Assembly (NCBI GenBank): GCA_902513955.1
Contig: CABXOW010000005.1
Span: 22,698-86,697 of the forward strand
Length of the DNA: 64,000 bases
Source: an uncultured Pelagibacteraceae bacterium
Lineage (GTDB): Bacteria > Pseudomonadota > Alphaproteobacteria > Pelagibacterales > Pelagibacteraceae
Direction of reading: 5' to 3'
Positions 43,393 to 52,403 of the stretch are shown here, piece after piece; within the stretch, counting starts at the first letter, position 1; each line of letters begins with the position of its first letter. Position numbers and translations under genes: made by a program. Below the pieces are notes generated by a model that ran no database searches, was not told where the DNA came from, and saw only the letters and a program-made list of their open reading frames with translations.

Positions 43393-45426
43393 GTGAAAAA
43401 CAATTGGTCAAATTCAGAAGCTAAAAAATATATTAAAAAGTATAAAAAACTTGGTCATTCAAAAGATATGGCTCTAAGAGTTTATACAACCAGATTATTG
43501 GGAAGAAATAGTGAGTTAGTTCTCCATGGTGGTGGAAATACATCTGTAAAAACTTCAATTAAAGACATTGATGGTAAAAATTATGATGTACTTTGTGTAA
43601 AAGGGAGTGGTTGGGATATGGCAGAAATAGAACCTGCCGGTTTACCTGCTGTAAAACTAAATCCTCTATTAGCTTTAAAAAACAAAAAATACTTAAGTGA
43701 TGAGGATATGGTTGCATATCAAAAAAGAAATTTGATTGATATTAAGTCACCAAATCCTTCTGTTGAAACTTTTTTGCATGCATTTTTACCTTTCAAATTT
43801 GTTGATCACACACATTCAGATGCAATTATGGATGTAACTAATAGACAAAATGGAAAAAATCTTTGTAAAAAAATTTTTGGGACAAAGGTAAGTATCGTAC
43901 CTTATGTAATGCCTGGATTTTGTTTAGCCCAAAAAATTAATGAAATTTATAAAAAAAACCCTAACATTAATTGCTTAATACTTTTAAACCATGGAATATT
44001 TACTTTTGATGATGATGCTAAAAAGTCTTATGATTTGATGATTAAGTATGTATCTATTGCTGAAAAAACTATAAGAAAATTAAAAAGAAAAAAATTAAAG
44101 CAAATCAAAAAATATAATACTCAATTTAAACCTCATGAAATTGCTCCAATTTTAAGAGGATTACTATCAGAAAATAAAGACCAAAAATTTATTCTTAATT
44201 ATAGATCAAATAAAACTTTAGATTATTTTATTAATGGTAAAGATGTAAAAAGATATTCATGTATAGGAACGGCTACTCCTGATCACGTTATTAGAGTTAA
44301 ACCTTTTCCATTAGTTATTTCTCCAAAACGAAACTCTAATATTGAAGGATTTAAAAAATTAGCTGAAAAAAAGTTCAAAGATTATAGAAATAAATATGTA
44401 AAATATTTCAATACTAATAAGAAAAAAGTTAAAGGTAAAAAAACAATGCTAGATACTTCGCCAAGAGTAATCTTAGTTCAAAATGTTGGTTTATTTAGTG
44501 TAGGTGATAGTCTTAATGCTTCAAAAATAGCTGGAGATCTTACGGAGACAAATGCTAGAGTGATTTCTTCAGTTGAAGAGACTACAAAATATAAATTTAT
44601 ACCCGAAAAAGATTTATTTGACGTTGAATATTGGTCTCTCGAACAAGCAAAAATTAAAAAAGCTAAAAAAATTCTTCAAGGTAATATAGTTGTAATAACT
44701 GGTGGATTTGGAGCTATTGGCTCAGCTACTTATAAACTTTTTAAAAGCTATGGTGCAGAAATAGTTTTACTTGATTATGACGCTAAAAAAGTAAGAACAA
44801 TGCAAAGTAAGATTAAAGATTTATGTTTACACTGCGATGTAAGAAATAAAAATAGTGTAAAAAAAGCATTTAATAAAATCAATGAACAATATGGAGGTGT
44901 TGATATTCTTATATCAAATGCTGGTACCGCGATTGGTGGATCTATTGCAGAAGTTGAAGATAAAATTTTAAGAGAAAGCTTTGAAGATAATTTTTTCTCT
45001 CATCAAAATTGTGCGTCAGAAACTATTAAAATAATGAAAAAACAAAATATACAAGGATGTTTGTTATTCAATATTTCAAAACAATCAGTAAATCCTGGAA
45101 AAAACTTTGGTCCTTATGGTTTACCTAAAACTGCTTTATTAAGTCTATGTAAACAATATGCGGTAGACTATGGTTCTCTTGGAATTAGATCAAATGGCGT
45201 GAATGCAGATAGAATAAGAAGTGGTTTATTAAATGATAGAATGATTAAATCAAGGGCTAAAGCTAGAGAAGTTTCAACTGATGAATATATGAAGGGTAAT
45301 TTACTACTAAACGAAGTTAAAGCAGAAGATGTAGCAAAAGCTTTTTTTCATTTAGCAGTCTCAAAAAAAACTACAGGAGCAGTTTTAACTGTTGATGGTG
45401 GAAATATTGCAGCTTCTTTAAGATAG
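43393..45426 (+). CDS. Fused class II aldolase / short-chain dehydrogenase
   Basis: A 677-residue two-domain protein. Residues about 20-260 form a class II aldolase/adducin domain: HGGGNTSVK phosphate-binding segment, VDHTHSDAI with two metal histidines and LLNHGIFTF with a third. Residues about 425-677 form a short-chain dehydrogenase with ITGGFGAIGSATYKLF and the YxxxK catalytic pair in GPYGLPKTA. The closest named architecture is rhamnulose-1-phosphate aldolase/dehydrogenase (RhaD-type). The start is GTG. It diverges from the SpeD-SpeE gene and leads an operon with trpB2 and a DUF1015 gene. Substrate unproven. Confidence 0.83.
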   Translation: MKNNWSNSEAKKYIKKYKKLGHSKDMALRVYTTRLLGRNSELVLHGGGNTSVKTSIKDIDGKNYDVLCVKGSGWDMAEIEPAGLPAVKLNPLLALKNKKYLSDEDMVAYQKRNLIDIKSPNPSVETFLHAFLPFKFVDHTHSDAIMDVTNRQNGKNLCKKIFGTKVSIVPYVMPGFCLAQKINEIYKKNPNINCLILLNHGIFTFDDDAKKSYDLMIKYVSIAEKTIRKLKRKKLKQIKKYNTQFKPHEIAPILRGLLSENKDQKFILNYRSNKTLDYFINGKDVKRYSCIGTATPDHVIRVKPFPLVISPKRNSNIEGFKKLAEKKFKDYRNKYVKYFNTNKKKVKGKKTMLDTSPRVILVQNVGLFSVGDSLNASKIAGDLTETNARVISSVEETTKYKFIPEKDLFDVEYWSLEQAKIKKAKKILQGNIVVITGGFGAIGSATYKLFKSYGAEIVLLDYDAKKVRTMQSKIKDLCLHCDVRNKNSVKKAFNKINEQYGGVDILISNAGTAIGGSIAEVEDKILRESFEDNFFSHQNCASETIKIMKKQNIQGCLLFNISKQSVNPGKNFGPYGLPKTALLSLCKQYAVDYGSLGIRSNGVNADRIRSGLLNDRMIKSRAKAREVSTDEYMKGNLLLNEVKAEDVAKAFFHLAVSKKTTGAVLTVDGGNIAASLR

Positions 45427-45485
45427 TTGATCAAATTTTTTCTTGCATTTTATAAATTTTATCTTCAAGATCTGATTTATAAAAA

Positions 45486-46847
45486 ATGTCTGACACAATT
45501 AAATATTTTCTTGAAGAAAGCAAAATGCCAAAAACTTGGTACAATATTGCTGCGGATCTACCAAAACCTATGGAGCCTCCACTGCATCCAGGAACTTTAA
45601 AACCAATTGGACCAGATGATTTAGCACCTTTGTTCCCAATGGCATTAATTGGACAAGAAGTATCTCAAGAAAGAGAGGTTGAAATACCAGAACCAGTAAG
45701 AGAAATTTATAAACAATGGAGACCATCACCATTATATAGAGCTAGAAAATTAGAGAAACATTTAGATACACCGGCAAAAATTTATTACAAATATGAAGGC
45801 GTAAGTCCTTCTGGTAGTCACAAACCAAATACTGCGGTTCCTCAAGCTTTTTACAATAAAGAAGAAGGTACAAAAAAAATAACTACTGAAACAGGTGCAG
45901 GACAATGGGGAACATCACTTGCTTTTGCATGTAAATTGTTTGGTATCGAACTAGATGTTTACATGGTAAAAGTTAGTTTTGAGCAAAAACCATATAGAAA
46001 ACTAGTAATGCAAACCTATGGGGCTAGATGTGTTGCAAGTCCATCTAACGAGACAGATAGTGGTAAAGCAATTTTAGCAAAAGATCCTAACAGTACAGGA
46101 AGTTTGGGTATTGCTATTTCTGAAGCTGTTGAAATGGCTGCTAAAAATCCTGATACAAAATATGCATTAGGAAGTGTATTAAATCATGTTTTAATGCATC
46201 AAACTATCGTAGGTAATGAAGCTTTATTACAAATGGAAATGGCAGATGATTATCCTGATATTTTAGTTGGTTGCACAGGAGGTGGAAGCAATTTTTCAGG
46301 GCTAGTAAATCCATTTTTAGGAAAAAATTTTAGAGAAGGAAAAAAAACGAGAGTAATTGCATGTGAACCAAAATCGTGCCCAACATTGACGGAAGGTAAA
46401 TTTGTTTATGATTTTGGAGATACTGGAAAATTAACACCTTTAGTAAAAATGCATACTTTAGGATCACAATTTATACCACCTCCAACGCACTCTGGAGGAT
46501 TGAGATATCATGGTATGGCACCACTTGTCAGTCATTTAAAAGAAATTAATGCAATTGAAGCAAAGGCATATGGTCAAAAAGAATGTTTTGAAGCTGGAGT
46601 AAATTTTGCAAGAACAGAAGGCATAGTCCCTGCACCTGAAGCGACACACGCTGTTAAGGGAGCTATTGATGCTGCACTAGAATGCAAAAAAAATGGCGAG
46701 TCTAAAACAATATTATTTAATTTATGTGGTCATGGTCATTTTGACATGAAAGCTTATGGAGATTACTTCGAGGGAAGTTTAGCCGAAGATAAATTTGATA
46801 AAGGAAGTATGGACAAAGCTTTAGAAGACCTTCCAAAAATTGCATAA
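45486..46847 (+). CDS. trpB: TrpB2-type tryptophan synthase beta-like PLP enzyme
   Basis: A 453-residue PLP enzyme of the TrpB2 class, longer than ordinary TrpB because of an extended N-terminus (LPKPMEPPLHPGTLKPIGPDDL). The PLP lysine is in SPSGSHKPNTA, the phosphate loop is GCTGGGSNFSG and TETGAGQWG holds the catalytic-site Glu region. TrpB2 enzymes make tryptophan from indole and serine or act on other substrates; no trpA is present here. It lies 59 bases downstream of the aldolase fusion and nine bases ahead of a DUF1015 gene. Confidence 0.88.
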   Translation: MSDTIKYFLEESKMPKTWYNIAADLPKPMEPPLHPGTLKPIGPDDLAPLFPMALIGQEVSQEREVEIPEPVREIYKQWRPSPLYRARKLEKHLDTPAKIYYKYEGVSPSGSHKPNTAVPQAFYNKEEGTKKITTETGAGQWGTSLAFACKLFGIELDVYMVKVSFEQKPYRKLVMQTYGARCVASPSNETDSGKAILAKDPNSTGSLGIAISEAVEMAAKNPDTKYALGSVLNHVLMHQTIVGNEALLQMEMADDYPDILVGCTGGGSNFSGLVNPFLGKNFREGKKTRVIACEPKSCPTLTEGKFVYDFGDTGKLTPLVKMHTLGSQFIPPPTHSGGLRYHGMAPLVSHLKEINAIEAKAYGQKECFEAGVNFARTEGIVPAPEATHAVKGAIDAALECKKNGESKTILFNLCGHGHFDMKAYGDYFEGSLAEDKFDKGSMDKALEDLPKIA

Positions 46848-46855
46848 TTTTTAAA

Positions 46856-47950
46856 TTGAGTTTAATAAATCCATTTAAAGCTTTAAGACCAATACAAAAA
46901 CTAGCACGTAAAATTTCAACTCCAAATCCAAAATATTTTGATAGTTTAAAATCTTATTCAAAGTTTGGTTATTTAAAGATTTTAACTAGTAAAAACCTAA
47001 TTCAATCAAAAAAATACTTTCAAAATATGAAGTATAAAAAACTGATAACTAAAGAAATTAAAGATTGTTATTATATTTACAAAATATCTAATAAAAACCA
47101 TCAACAAATTGGAATAATGGGTAAAGTGGATTTAAATAAGTATGACAACAAAAATATTTTAGGCCATGAAGAAACTTTTAAAAATAGAGTTTCTGAAAGA
47201 AAGAGACAGATATTAAATATTTCAACGCAAGTAGGTCCGATTTATACTGCTTATAGGTGCAACAATTACCTCCAAAATTACTTAACTAAAATTACAAAAT
47301 CAAAGCCAATTTATTCATTTAAATCTTTAGACAAATTTAATCATCAAGTGTGGATTGTTGATAAAGAAAAAAATTTAGAATCTTTAAAAAATTTTATTAA
47401 AAAAATTAACAAAATATACATTTGTGATGGTCATCACAGAATACAAGGTATGATTAAAAGTAATAAAAAAATATCTCCCATGATTATTGCTTTCCCTCAT
47501 AATCAAATAAAAATTTTAGATTATAATAGAGTATTAAAAAGTAAGTTAAATAGCGAAAAAATTATTAATATTATTCGTAAAAATTTTAAAATTAGAAAAA
47601 TTAAAAATAACTCCAAAATTCTTAAAAAAGGTTATTTAGAGATGTATATGAACAATCAATGGTATTCTCTCAAACATATAAAAAATAATAATCAATTAGA
47701 TGTAACTATTCTTCATGAAAATATTATTAGTAAAATTAAAGCTAGCAAAATTGAGTTTATTTCAGGAATTAATGGTTCAAATTTTCTAAAAGAATTAGTA
47801 AATTCAAAAAAATTTAATATAGCTTTTAAGCTTTGTCCTACAAATATTTCAAGTGTTATGAAGATTGCAGATAAAAAAAGGTTTATGCCACCAAAATCAA
47901 CTTGGTTTCATCCAAAACCTTTAGATGGATTGATTTGTTCTGAATTATAA
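46856..47950 (+). CDS. DUF1015 family protein
   Basis: A 364-residue protein of the DUF1015 family. It starts with NPFKALRPIQ, the family N-terminus, at a TTG codon eight bases after the trpB2 stop. ICDGHHRIQGM near residue 193 corresponds to the conserved ADGHHRY/HH motif, which looks catalytic. It is somewhat shorter and more lysine-rich than typical 400-residue members. Biochemical function is not established. It overlaps the convergent asparaginase gene by six bases. Confidence 0.75.
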   Translation: MSLINPFKALRPIQKLARKISTPNPKYFDSLKSYSKFGYLKILTSKNLIQSKKYFQNMKYKKLITKEIKDCYYIYKISNKNHQQIGIMGKVDLNKYDNKNILGHEETFKNRVSERKRQILNISTQVGPIYTAYRCNNYLQNYLTKITKSKPIYSFKSLDKFNHQVWIVDKEKNLESLKNFIKKINKIYICDGHHRIQGMIKSNKKISPMIIAFPHNQIKILDYNRVLKSKLNSEKIINIIRKNFKIRKIKNNSKILKKGYLEMYMNNQWYSLKHIKNNNQLDVTILHENIISKIKASKIEFISGINGSNFLKELVNSKKFNIAFKLCPTNISSVMKIADKKRFMPPKSTWFHPKPLDGLICSEL

Positions 47951-48922
47951 TACAAATCTCATTTTTCCTATTTTTTGACCTATAGAATTTGTTACTTCTC
48001 TAGATTTAATCTTTGCTAATTCATTTTCATCTATAATATTTAATTCAGAAATCAATCCTGCTATTGCAGTTTCAGCTGCTCTTGGTGCTCCATCTAAAAT
48101 TTTAACTACTAGTGCTGATTTTATTTCGGGTATTAAAGCCAAAAATACTCCTTCAGCACCATTTTTAAAGAATATTTTTTCTTTTGATAGTTTTGTTAAG
48201 ATACAATTAACGCTATTTGTTCCTCCAGTTATTTCTGGAAAATTTACACATGAGTTAAAAATTTTTTTTGCTATATCTATATTTTCATTTAATTTTTTAC
48301 TATCTGTTAATCGAGACGCTGCTAATGCAAATTTTTTTAAAGGCATTAAAGGATTAGGAAGAGTACAACCATCAATTCCAATATTTTTTATTTTATAGTC
48401 TGACAAATTTTCAATTAATTGAATTAAATCTTTTTGTAAAGGGTGTGTTTTTTCATGATAATTTTCTAAAGTTAAGTTTTTATATTTACAAACTGCCAGG
48501 TGTCCACAATGTTTTCCCGAACAATTATGATAAATTCTTCTTTTATTTTTATATTCTAATTTTGCTTTAAATTTATCCTCTAAATTCCAAGGCCAATCAT
48601 GTCCGCATGAAAGATTTTCTTCGTTAATATTAATTTTTTTTAACCAATTAGAAATAATTTCTTGATGAAATTTTTCAGCATGATGTGATGCTGTTGTAAT
48701 TGCTATTTGTTCTTCAGTGAGATTCATAGAATCTGCTATGCCATCCTTATAAAGATTTAGAGTTTGAATTGGTTTTAGTGCTGATCTAGGATATATATTT
48801 AAGTCTGAATTTCCCCACTCTTTTAAAATATTTCCTGATGAATTAATTAGTACTGCAACACCTTGATGAAAACTTTCTATCTCACCACCTCTTGTAACTT
48901 CAACCATTCTTACAGATTCCAT
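47945..48922 (-). CDS. L-asparaginase II-type amidohydrolase
   Basis: A 325-residue member of the asparaginase II (AnsA-rhizobial) family, unrelated to E. coli AnsB. It has MVEVTRGGEIESFHQGVAVL at the start, PRSALKPIQ, ITTASHHAEKFH, YHNCSGKHCGHLAVC with the conserved cysteine/serine cluster and the GIDGCTLPNP segment. It hydrolyses asparagine to aspartate and ammonia. It ends the mtnP-hyp-mtnA-asparaginase operon, four bases after mtnA; why it belongs with methylthioadenosine salvage is unclear. Confidence 0.87.
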   Translation of the reverse strand: MESVRMVEVTRGGEIESFHQGVAVLINSSGNILKEWGNSDLNIYPRSALKPIQTLNLYKDGIADSMNLTEEQIAITTASHHAEKFHQEIISNWLKKININEENLSCGHDWPWNLEDKFKAKLEYKNKRRIYHNCSGKHCGHLAVCKYKNLTLENYHEKTHPLQKDLIQLIENLSDYKIKNIGIDGCTLPNPLMPLKKFALAASRLTDSKKLNENIDIAKKIFNSCVNFPEITGGTNSVNCILTKLSKEKIFFKNGAEGVFLALIPEIKSALVVKILDGAPRAAETAIAGLISELNIIDENELAKIKSREVTNSIGQKIGKMRFVL

Positions 48923-48926
48923 ATAT

Positions 48927-50000
48927 TTACTTATTAAATAATTTTTTTAAACTTTCACTGGATGCTTCAGAAATCCCTTTTTCTGTAATTAAACCAGTAA
49001 CGTATTTTGCAGGAGTTATATCAAAAGCTAAATTCATCGCTTTACTTTTGCTTGGATAAATTAAAACTTTTTTAATTTCATTATTTTCATCAATCCCCTC
49101 TACATGAGATAATTCTTCTGAGTTTCTTTCTTCAATAGGAATATTTTTAGAATCTTTTATATCCCAATCAATTGTTGAGCTTGGAAGAGCAACATAAAAT
49201 GGGATATTGTTATCATGTGCAGCTAACGCTTTTAGATAAGTTCCAATTTTATTACAAACATCTCCATTTGATAAAGTTCTATCGGTACCAACTATACACA
49301 TATCAACCTCACCTCTTTGCATTAAAATACCTCCTGTATTATCAGCAATAATGGTATTTGGTATTTCTTCTTCATTTAACTCATACGAAGTTAAATTTGC
49401 ACCTTGGTTTCTTGGTCTAGTTTCGTCTACCCAAACATGAACTGGAATTCCTTTTTTATGAGCATGATATATTGGTGAGGTTGCTGTCCCCCAATTAATA
49501 GTTGCAAGCCAACCTGCATTACAGTGAGTTAAGATATTAACTGTGTCTTTTTTTTTATTATAAATTTCCTCAATTATTTTTAATCCATTAATACCTATAT
49601 TTTCACAAAATTTTTCATCTTCATTGCATATTTCTTTAGCTTCTTTTAAAGTTATATCTAAAATTTGATCGCTATTTATTCCTGATAATTTTTTCATCAT
49701 ACGATCTACTGCCCATTTTAGATTTATGGCAGTAGGTCTAGATTGAATTAATTCTTTTGAACTTTTTTTAATAAATTCAGGATCATTGTTTTCTTTAACT
49801 GCTAAAGCCATTCCATAGGCAGCTGTTCCACCGATTAATGGTGCACCCCTTACTTCCATTACTTTAATAGCATTAATAGCATCTTTTACTGTTTTTAATT
49901 CTTTGATTACAAACTTATGAGGAAGTTTCGTTTGGTCAATTATCTTAACAACATTATCCTCATACCATATTGTTCGATATTCTTTTCCTTCTATTCTCAT
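48927..50000 (-). CDS. mtnA: S-methyl-5-thioribose-1-phosphate isomerase
   Basis: A 357-residue isomerase that converts methylthioribose 1-phosphate to methylthioribulose 1-phosphate. Signatures are MEVRGAPLIGGTAAYGMA, ILTHCNAGWLAT with the catalytic cysteine, WVDETRPRNQGANLT, ADNTGGILMQRGEVDMCIVGTDR with the catalytic aspartate and NKIGTYLKALAAHDNNIPFYV. It shares the operon with mtnP. Later enzymes of the Yersinia- or Bacillus-type methionine salvage route are not in the window. Confidence 0.94.
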   Translation of the reverse strand: MRIEGKEYRTIWYEDNVVKIIDQTKLPHKFVIKELKTVKDAINAIKVMEVRGAPLIGGTAAYGMALAVKENNDPEFIKKSSKELIQSRPTAINLKWAVDRMMKKLSGINSDQILDITLKEAKEICNEDEKFCENIGINGLKIIEEIYNKKKDTVNILTHCNAGWLATINWGTATSPIYHAHKKGIPVHVWVDETRPRNQGANLTSYELNEEEIPNTIIADNTGGILMQRGEVDMCIVGTDRTLSNGDVCNKIGTYLKALAAHDNNIPFYVALPSSTIDWDIKDSKNIPIEERNSEELSHVEGIDENNEIKKVLIYPSKSKAMNLAFDITPAKYVTGLITEKGISEASSESLKKLFNK

Positions 50001-50001
50001 A

Positions 50002-50316
50002 TTAAAAAATTTGATCTAAATATTTAATTATTTCTTTTCTTTTGGGATCGCTTTCAGCAAAACATTTTGTTAAATGAATTCCATGATAGCCACCTAACAT
50101 TGTTTTTTTTTTACATTTTGTATCACTTAGATCTATAAATCTAACTGTTTTTACTTCAGATAAAAAAGAGAGTGTTTTTGTATTTTCATAAGGGTCTTTT
50201 TCATGAGCATAGATTAAAACTTTAGATAATTTTTTTAAGTCCTTTTCGAATTTTTTATCAGCTAACAAATTTGTATTTATTAAACAAAATAAAATTATTA
50301 TTAGTATTTTTTTCAT
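50002..50316 (-). CDS. Small periplasmic protein, unknown function
   Basis: A 104-residue protein with a clear signal peptide (MKKILIIILFCLINTNLLA, cleavage before DKK). The mature part is charged, has two cysteines about 21 residues apart (in DTKCKKK and TKCFAES) that could form a disulphide, and ends with a short helix. No family was recognised. It sits between mtnP (four-base overlap) and mtnA (one-base gap) and is therefore co-expressed with them. Confidence 0.7.
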   Translation of the reverse strand: MKKILIIILFCLINTNLLADKKFEKDLKKLSKVLIYAHEKDPYENTKTLSFLSEVKTVRFIDLSDTKCKKKTMLGGYHGIHLTKCFAESDPKRKEIIKYLDQIF

Positions 50317-51185
50317 TTAGATAGAGCTCTGCCAGCTACTGTTTTAAGTTTATCTGTTGTTTTCTGAGTTCTTTTTTCAGGAGCGGTTATGATTGCTACA
50401 TCCAAACAATTGTTAGTTGGATCATTTGGATCAATGTGATCTTCAAAATTATCTATCAAATTTTTGATCATGACTTTTGCCTTTTCCGCATTGCCCAAAA
50501 GAACTTTAATTACTTGTTGGACATCAACATTTTCATGATCAGGATGCCAACAATCAAAATCAGTTACCATTGAAACTGATGCATATCTAATTTCAGCTTC
50601 TCTTGCGAGTTTAGCTTCTGGCATATTAGTCATTCCAATTACATCCGCCTTCCAAGATCTATATAAATTTGACTCTGCTAATGTTGAAAATTGAGGACCT
50701 TCCATTACAACATAAGTTCCGTTTCGTTGATAATCTATATTTGATTTTTTAATTGCATCTTCACATGCGTTCATCAATCCGTTTGAAGTTGGGTGAGCCA
50801 TTGATACATGAGCTACAATTTCATCATCAAAAAAAGTTTTAACTCTTGCAAAAGTTCTATCAATAAACTGATCAACTATTACAAATTTTCCAGGGGGTAA
50901 ATCTTCTTTCAGAGAACCAACAGCTGAAACAGAAACAATATCTGTTACACCTAATTGTTTAAGTGCATCAATATTTGCTCTAAAATTTATATTTGATGGT
51001 GAAATAAAATGACCCCTTCCATGTCTTGGTAAAAAATAAACTTCCTTATTATTGTAGTTTGTTTTTAAAATTTGATCTGAAGGTTTTCCCCATGGAGTAT
51101 TTAGATCAAGTAACTCTCTATCTTTAAACTCTTCAACATCATAAAGACCACTTCCACCAATTATTGCTAATTTATTAGTTGTCAT
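50313..51185 (-). CDS. mtnP: 5'-methylthioadenosine phosphorylase
   Basis: A 290-residue nucleoside phosphorylase that splits methylthioadenosine into adenine and methylthioribose 1-phosphate. Markers are IIGGSGLYDVEEF, LPRHGRGH, PSNINFRANIDALKQLGV, VVMEGPQFSTLAES with the substrate-binding Met/Glu, IGMTNMPEAKLAREAEI and the VTDFDCWHPDHE segment. MtnP-type enzymes, unlike PNP, keep the aspartates that bind adenine. The next enzyme, mtnA, follows in the operon, and apt for adenine recovery is divergent with 41 bases between starts. Confidence 0.94.
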   Translation of the reverse strand: MTTNKLAIIGGSGLYDVEEFKDRELLDLNTPWGKPSDQILKTNYNNKEVYFLPRHGRGHFISPSNINFRANIDALKQLGVTDIVSVSAVGSLKEDLPPGKFVIVDQFIDRTFARVKTFFDDEIVAHVSMAHPTSNGLMNACEDAIKKSNIDYQRNGTYVVMEGPQFSTLAESNLYRSWKADVIGMTNMPEAKLAREAEIRYASVSMVTDFDCWHPDHENVDVQQVIKVLLGNAEKAKVMIKNLIDNFEDHIDPNDPTNNCLDVAIITAPEKRTQKTTDKLKTVAGRALSK

Positions 51186-51226
51186 CGTTAAAAATTTAAT
51201 TATTTATACTTTTATATTTAACTATT

Positions 51227-51754
51227 ATGAATTTAAAAGATTATATTAGATCTATCCCAGATTATCCAAAAAAAGGTATTTTATTTAGGGACATTACTAC
51301 TTTAATTAAAGATCAAAATGCATTTTCTGAAACTATTGACCAAATAGTAGAAAGATCAAAAAAATACAACTTTACAAAAATTGCAGCAATAGAATCTCGT
51401 GGCTTTGTATTTGCTTCAGCAGTTTCCTACATTTTAAAAAAACCATTTATAATGCTTAGAAAAAAAAATAAATTACCTGCTGAGGTTCATTCAATTGATT
51501 TTGAACTTGAATATGGAACAGCAACAATAGAAATGCATAAAGATTCTATAGACGAAAATGATAATGTCTTAATTATAGATGATCTAATTGCAACTGGTGG
51601 TACTGCAGAAGCTGCTGCTAAACTCATTGAAATTTCAAAGGGAAAGATTGCAGCGTTTGTGTTTGTGATTAATTTATTTGATTTAGGTGGATCTGATAAT
51701 CTAATTAAAAAAAATTATAAAATAGAAAATTTAATTGAGTTTCCTGGACACTAA
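51227..51754 (+). CDS. apt: Adenine phosphoribosyltransferase
   Basis: A 175-residue type I phosphoribosyltransferase. It has SIPDYPKKGILFRDITTL at the N-terminus, AAIESRGFVFASAVSY, RKKNKLPAEV and the PRPP loop VLIIDDLIATGGTAEAAAKLI. It converts adenine and PRPP to AMP. Its place next to mtnP fits recovery of the adenine freed from methylthioadenosine. Its stop overlaps the stop of the convergent phosphoribosyltransferase by four bases. Confidence 0.95.
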   Translation: MNLKDYIRSIPDYPKKGILFRDITTLIKDQNAFSETIDQIVERSKKYNFTKIAAIESRGFVFASAVSYILKKPFIMLRKKNKLPAEVHSIDFELEYGTATIEMHKDSIDENDNVLIIDDLIATGGTAEAAAKLIEISKGKIAAFVFVINLFDLGGSDNLIKKNYKIENLIEFPGH

Positions 51755-52266
51755 TCGAATTTAAAATCTTTTATATTTGTTGTTTCATATTTTTCAAATG
51801 GCATATGTATCCATGGTGAGTCCTCTAAATAATCTACTGAATAATCTGGATTAAACTTTGATGTTGATTTATGCCACAATACAGCTGTTTTTATTTTTTC
51901 CTCTAAATAAAAACCATAAAAATGTTCTAACCATTTTATACTTTTAATAAGTGTTTTTCCTGAGTCTGCCAAATCATCTACCAATAGTATATGAGATCCT
52001 AAATTAGGGGTTGTTTTAGCCAGATCCCTTGAAAAAGTAAATTGTCCTTGTTGATTTTTAATATCATCACTGGTCCCATGATATGATTCAACGGAAAGAA
52101 TTGCTAAGGGCAAATTAAATAGTCTACTAAACACATCTCCAACTCTTAGACCTCCTTTAGCTATACAAATTATTTGATTAAATTTACAATCATCCTCATA
52201 AATTTTCTTTGCAAGTTGCTCAATCTTCTTATGATAGTCTTCCCATGTTATATAAATATTTTTCAT
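51751..52266 (-). CDS. Purine phosphoribosyltransferase (Gpt/hypoxanthine type)
   Basis: A type I phosphoribosyltransferase of about 171 residues. The PRPP loop is HILLVDDLADSGKTL and the N-terminal segment IYITWEDYHKKIEQLAKKI is like that of xanthine/guanine or hypoxanthine phosphoribosyltransferases. The frame is open to 52338, but the ATG at 52266 (MKNIYITW) matches the family and is preferred. It is between apt and guaC in a purine-salvage group. Which base it uses is not certain. Confidence 0.78.
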   Translation of the reverse strand: MKNIYITWEDYHKKIEQLAKKIYEDDCKFNQIICIAKGGLRVGDVFSRLFNLPLAILSVESYHGTSDDIKNQQGQFTFSRDLAKTTPNLGSHILLVDDLADSGKTLIKSIKWLEHFYGFYLEEKIKTAVLWHKSTSKFNPDYSVDYLEDSPWIHMPFEKYETTNIKDFKFD

Positions 52267-52403
52267 AAAATTAAAATTTTCAATCTCAAGTAGCTTAATT
52301 CTTATTTTATATTGTAAATATAAAATATTAGTACCCATAAAAACTTATCCACAGGCTAGTTATTGGTTTGAAATTAATTTTTATAATTATAATTTAAAGC
52401 CTT

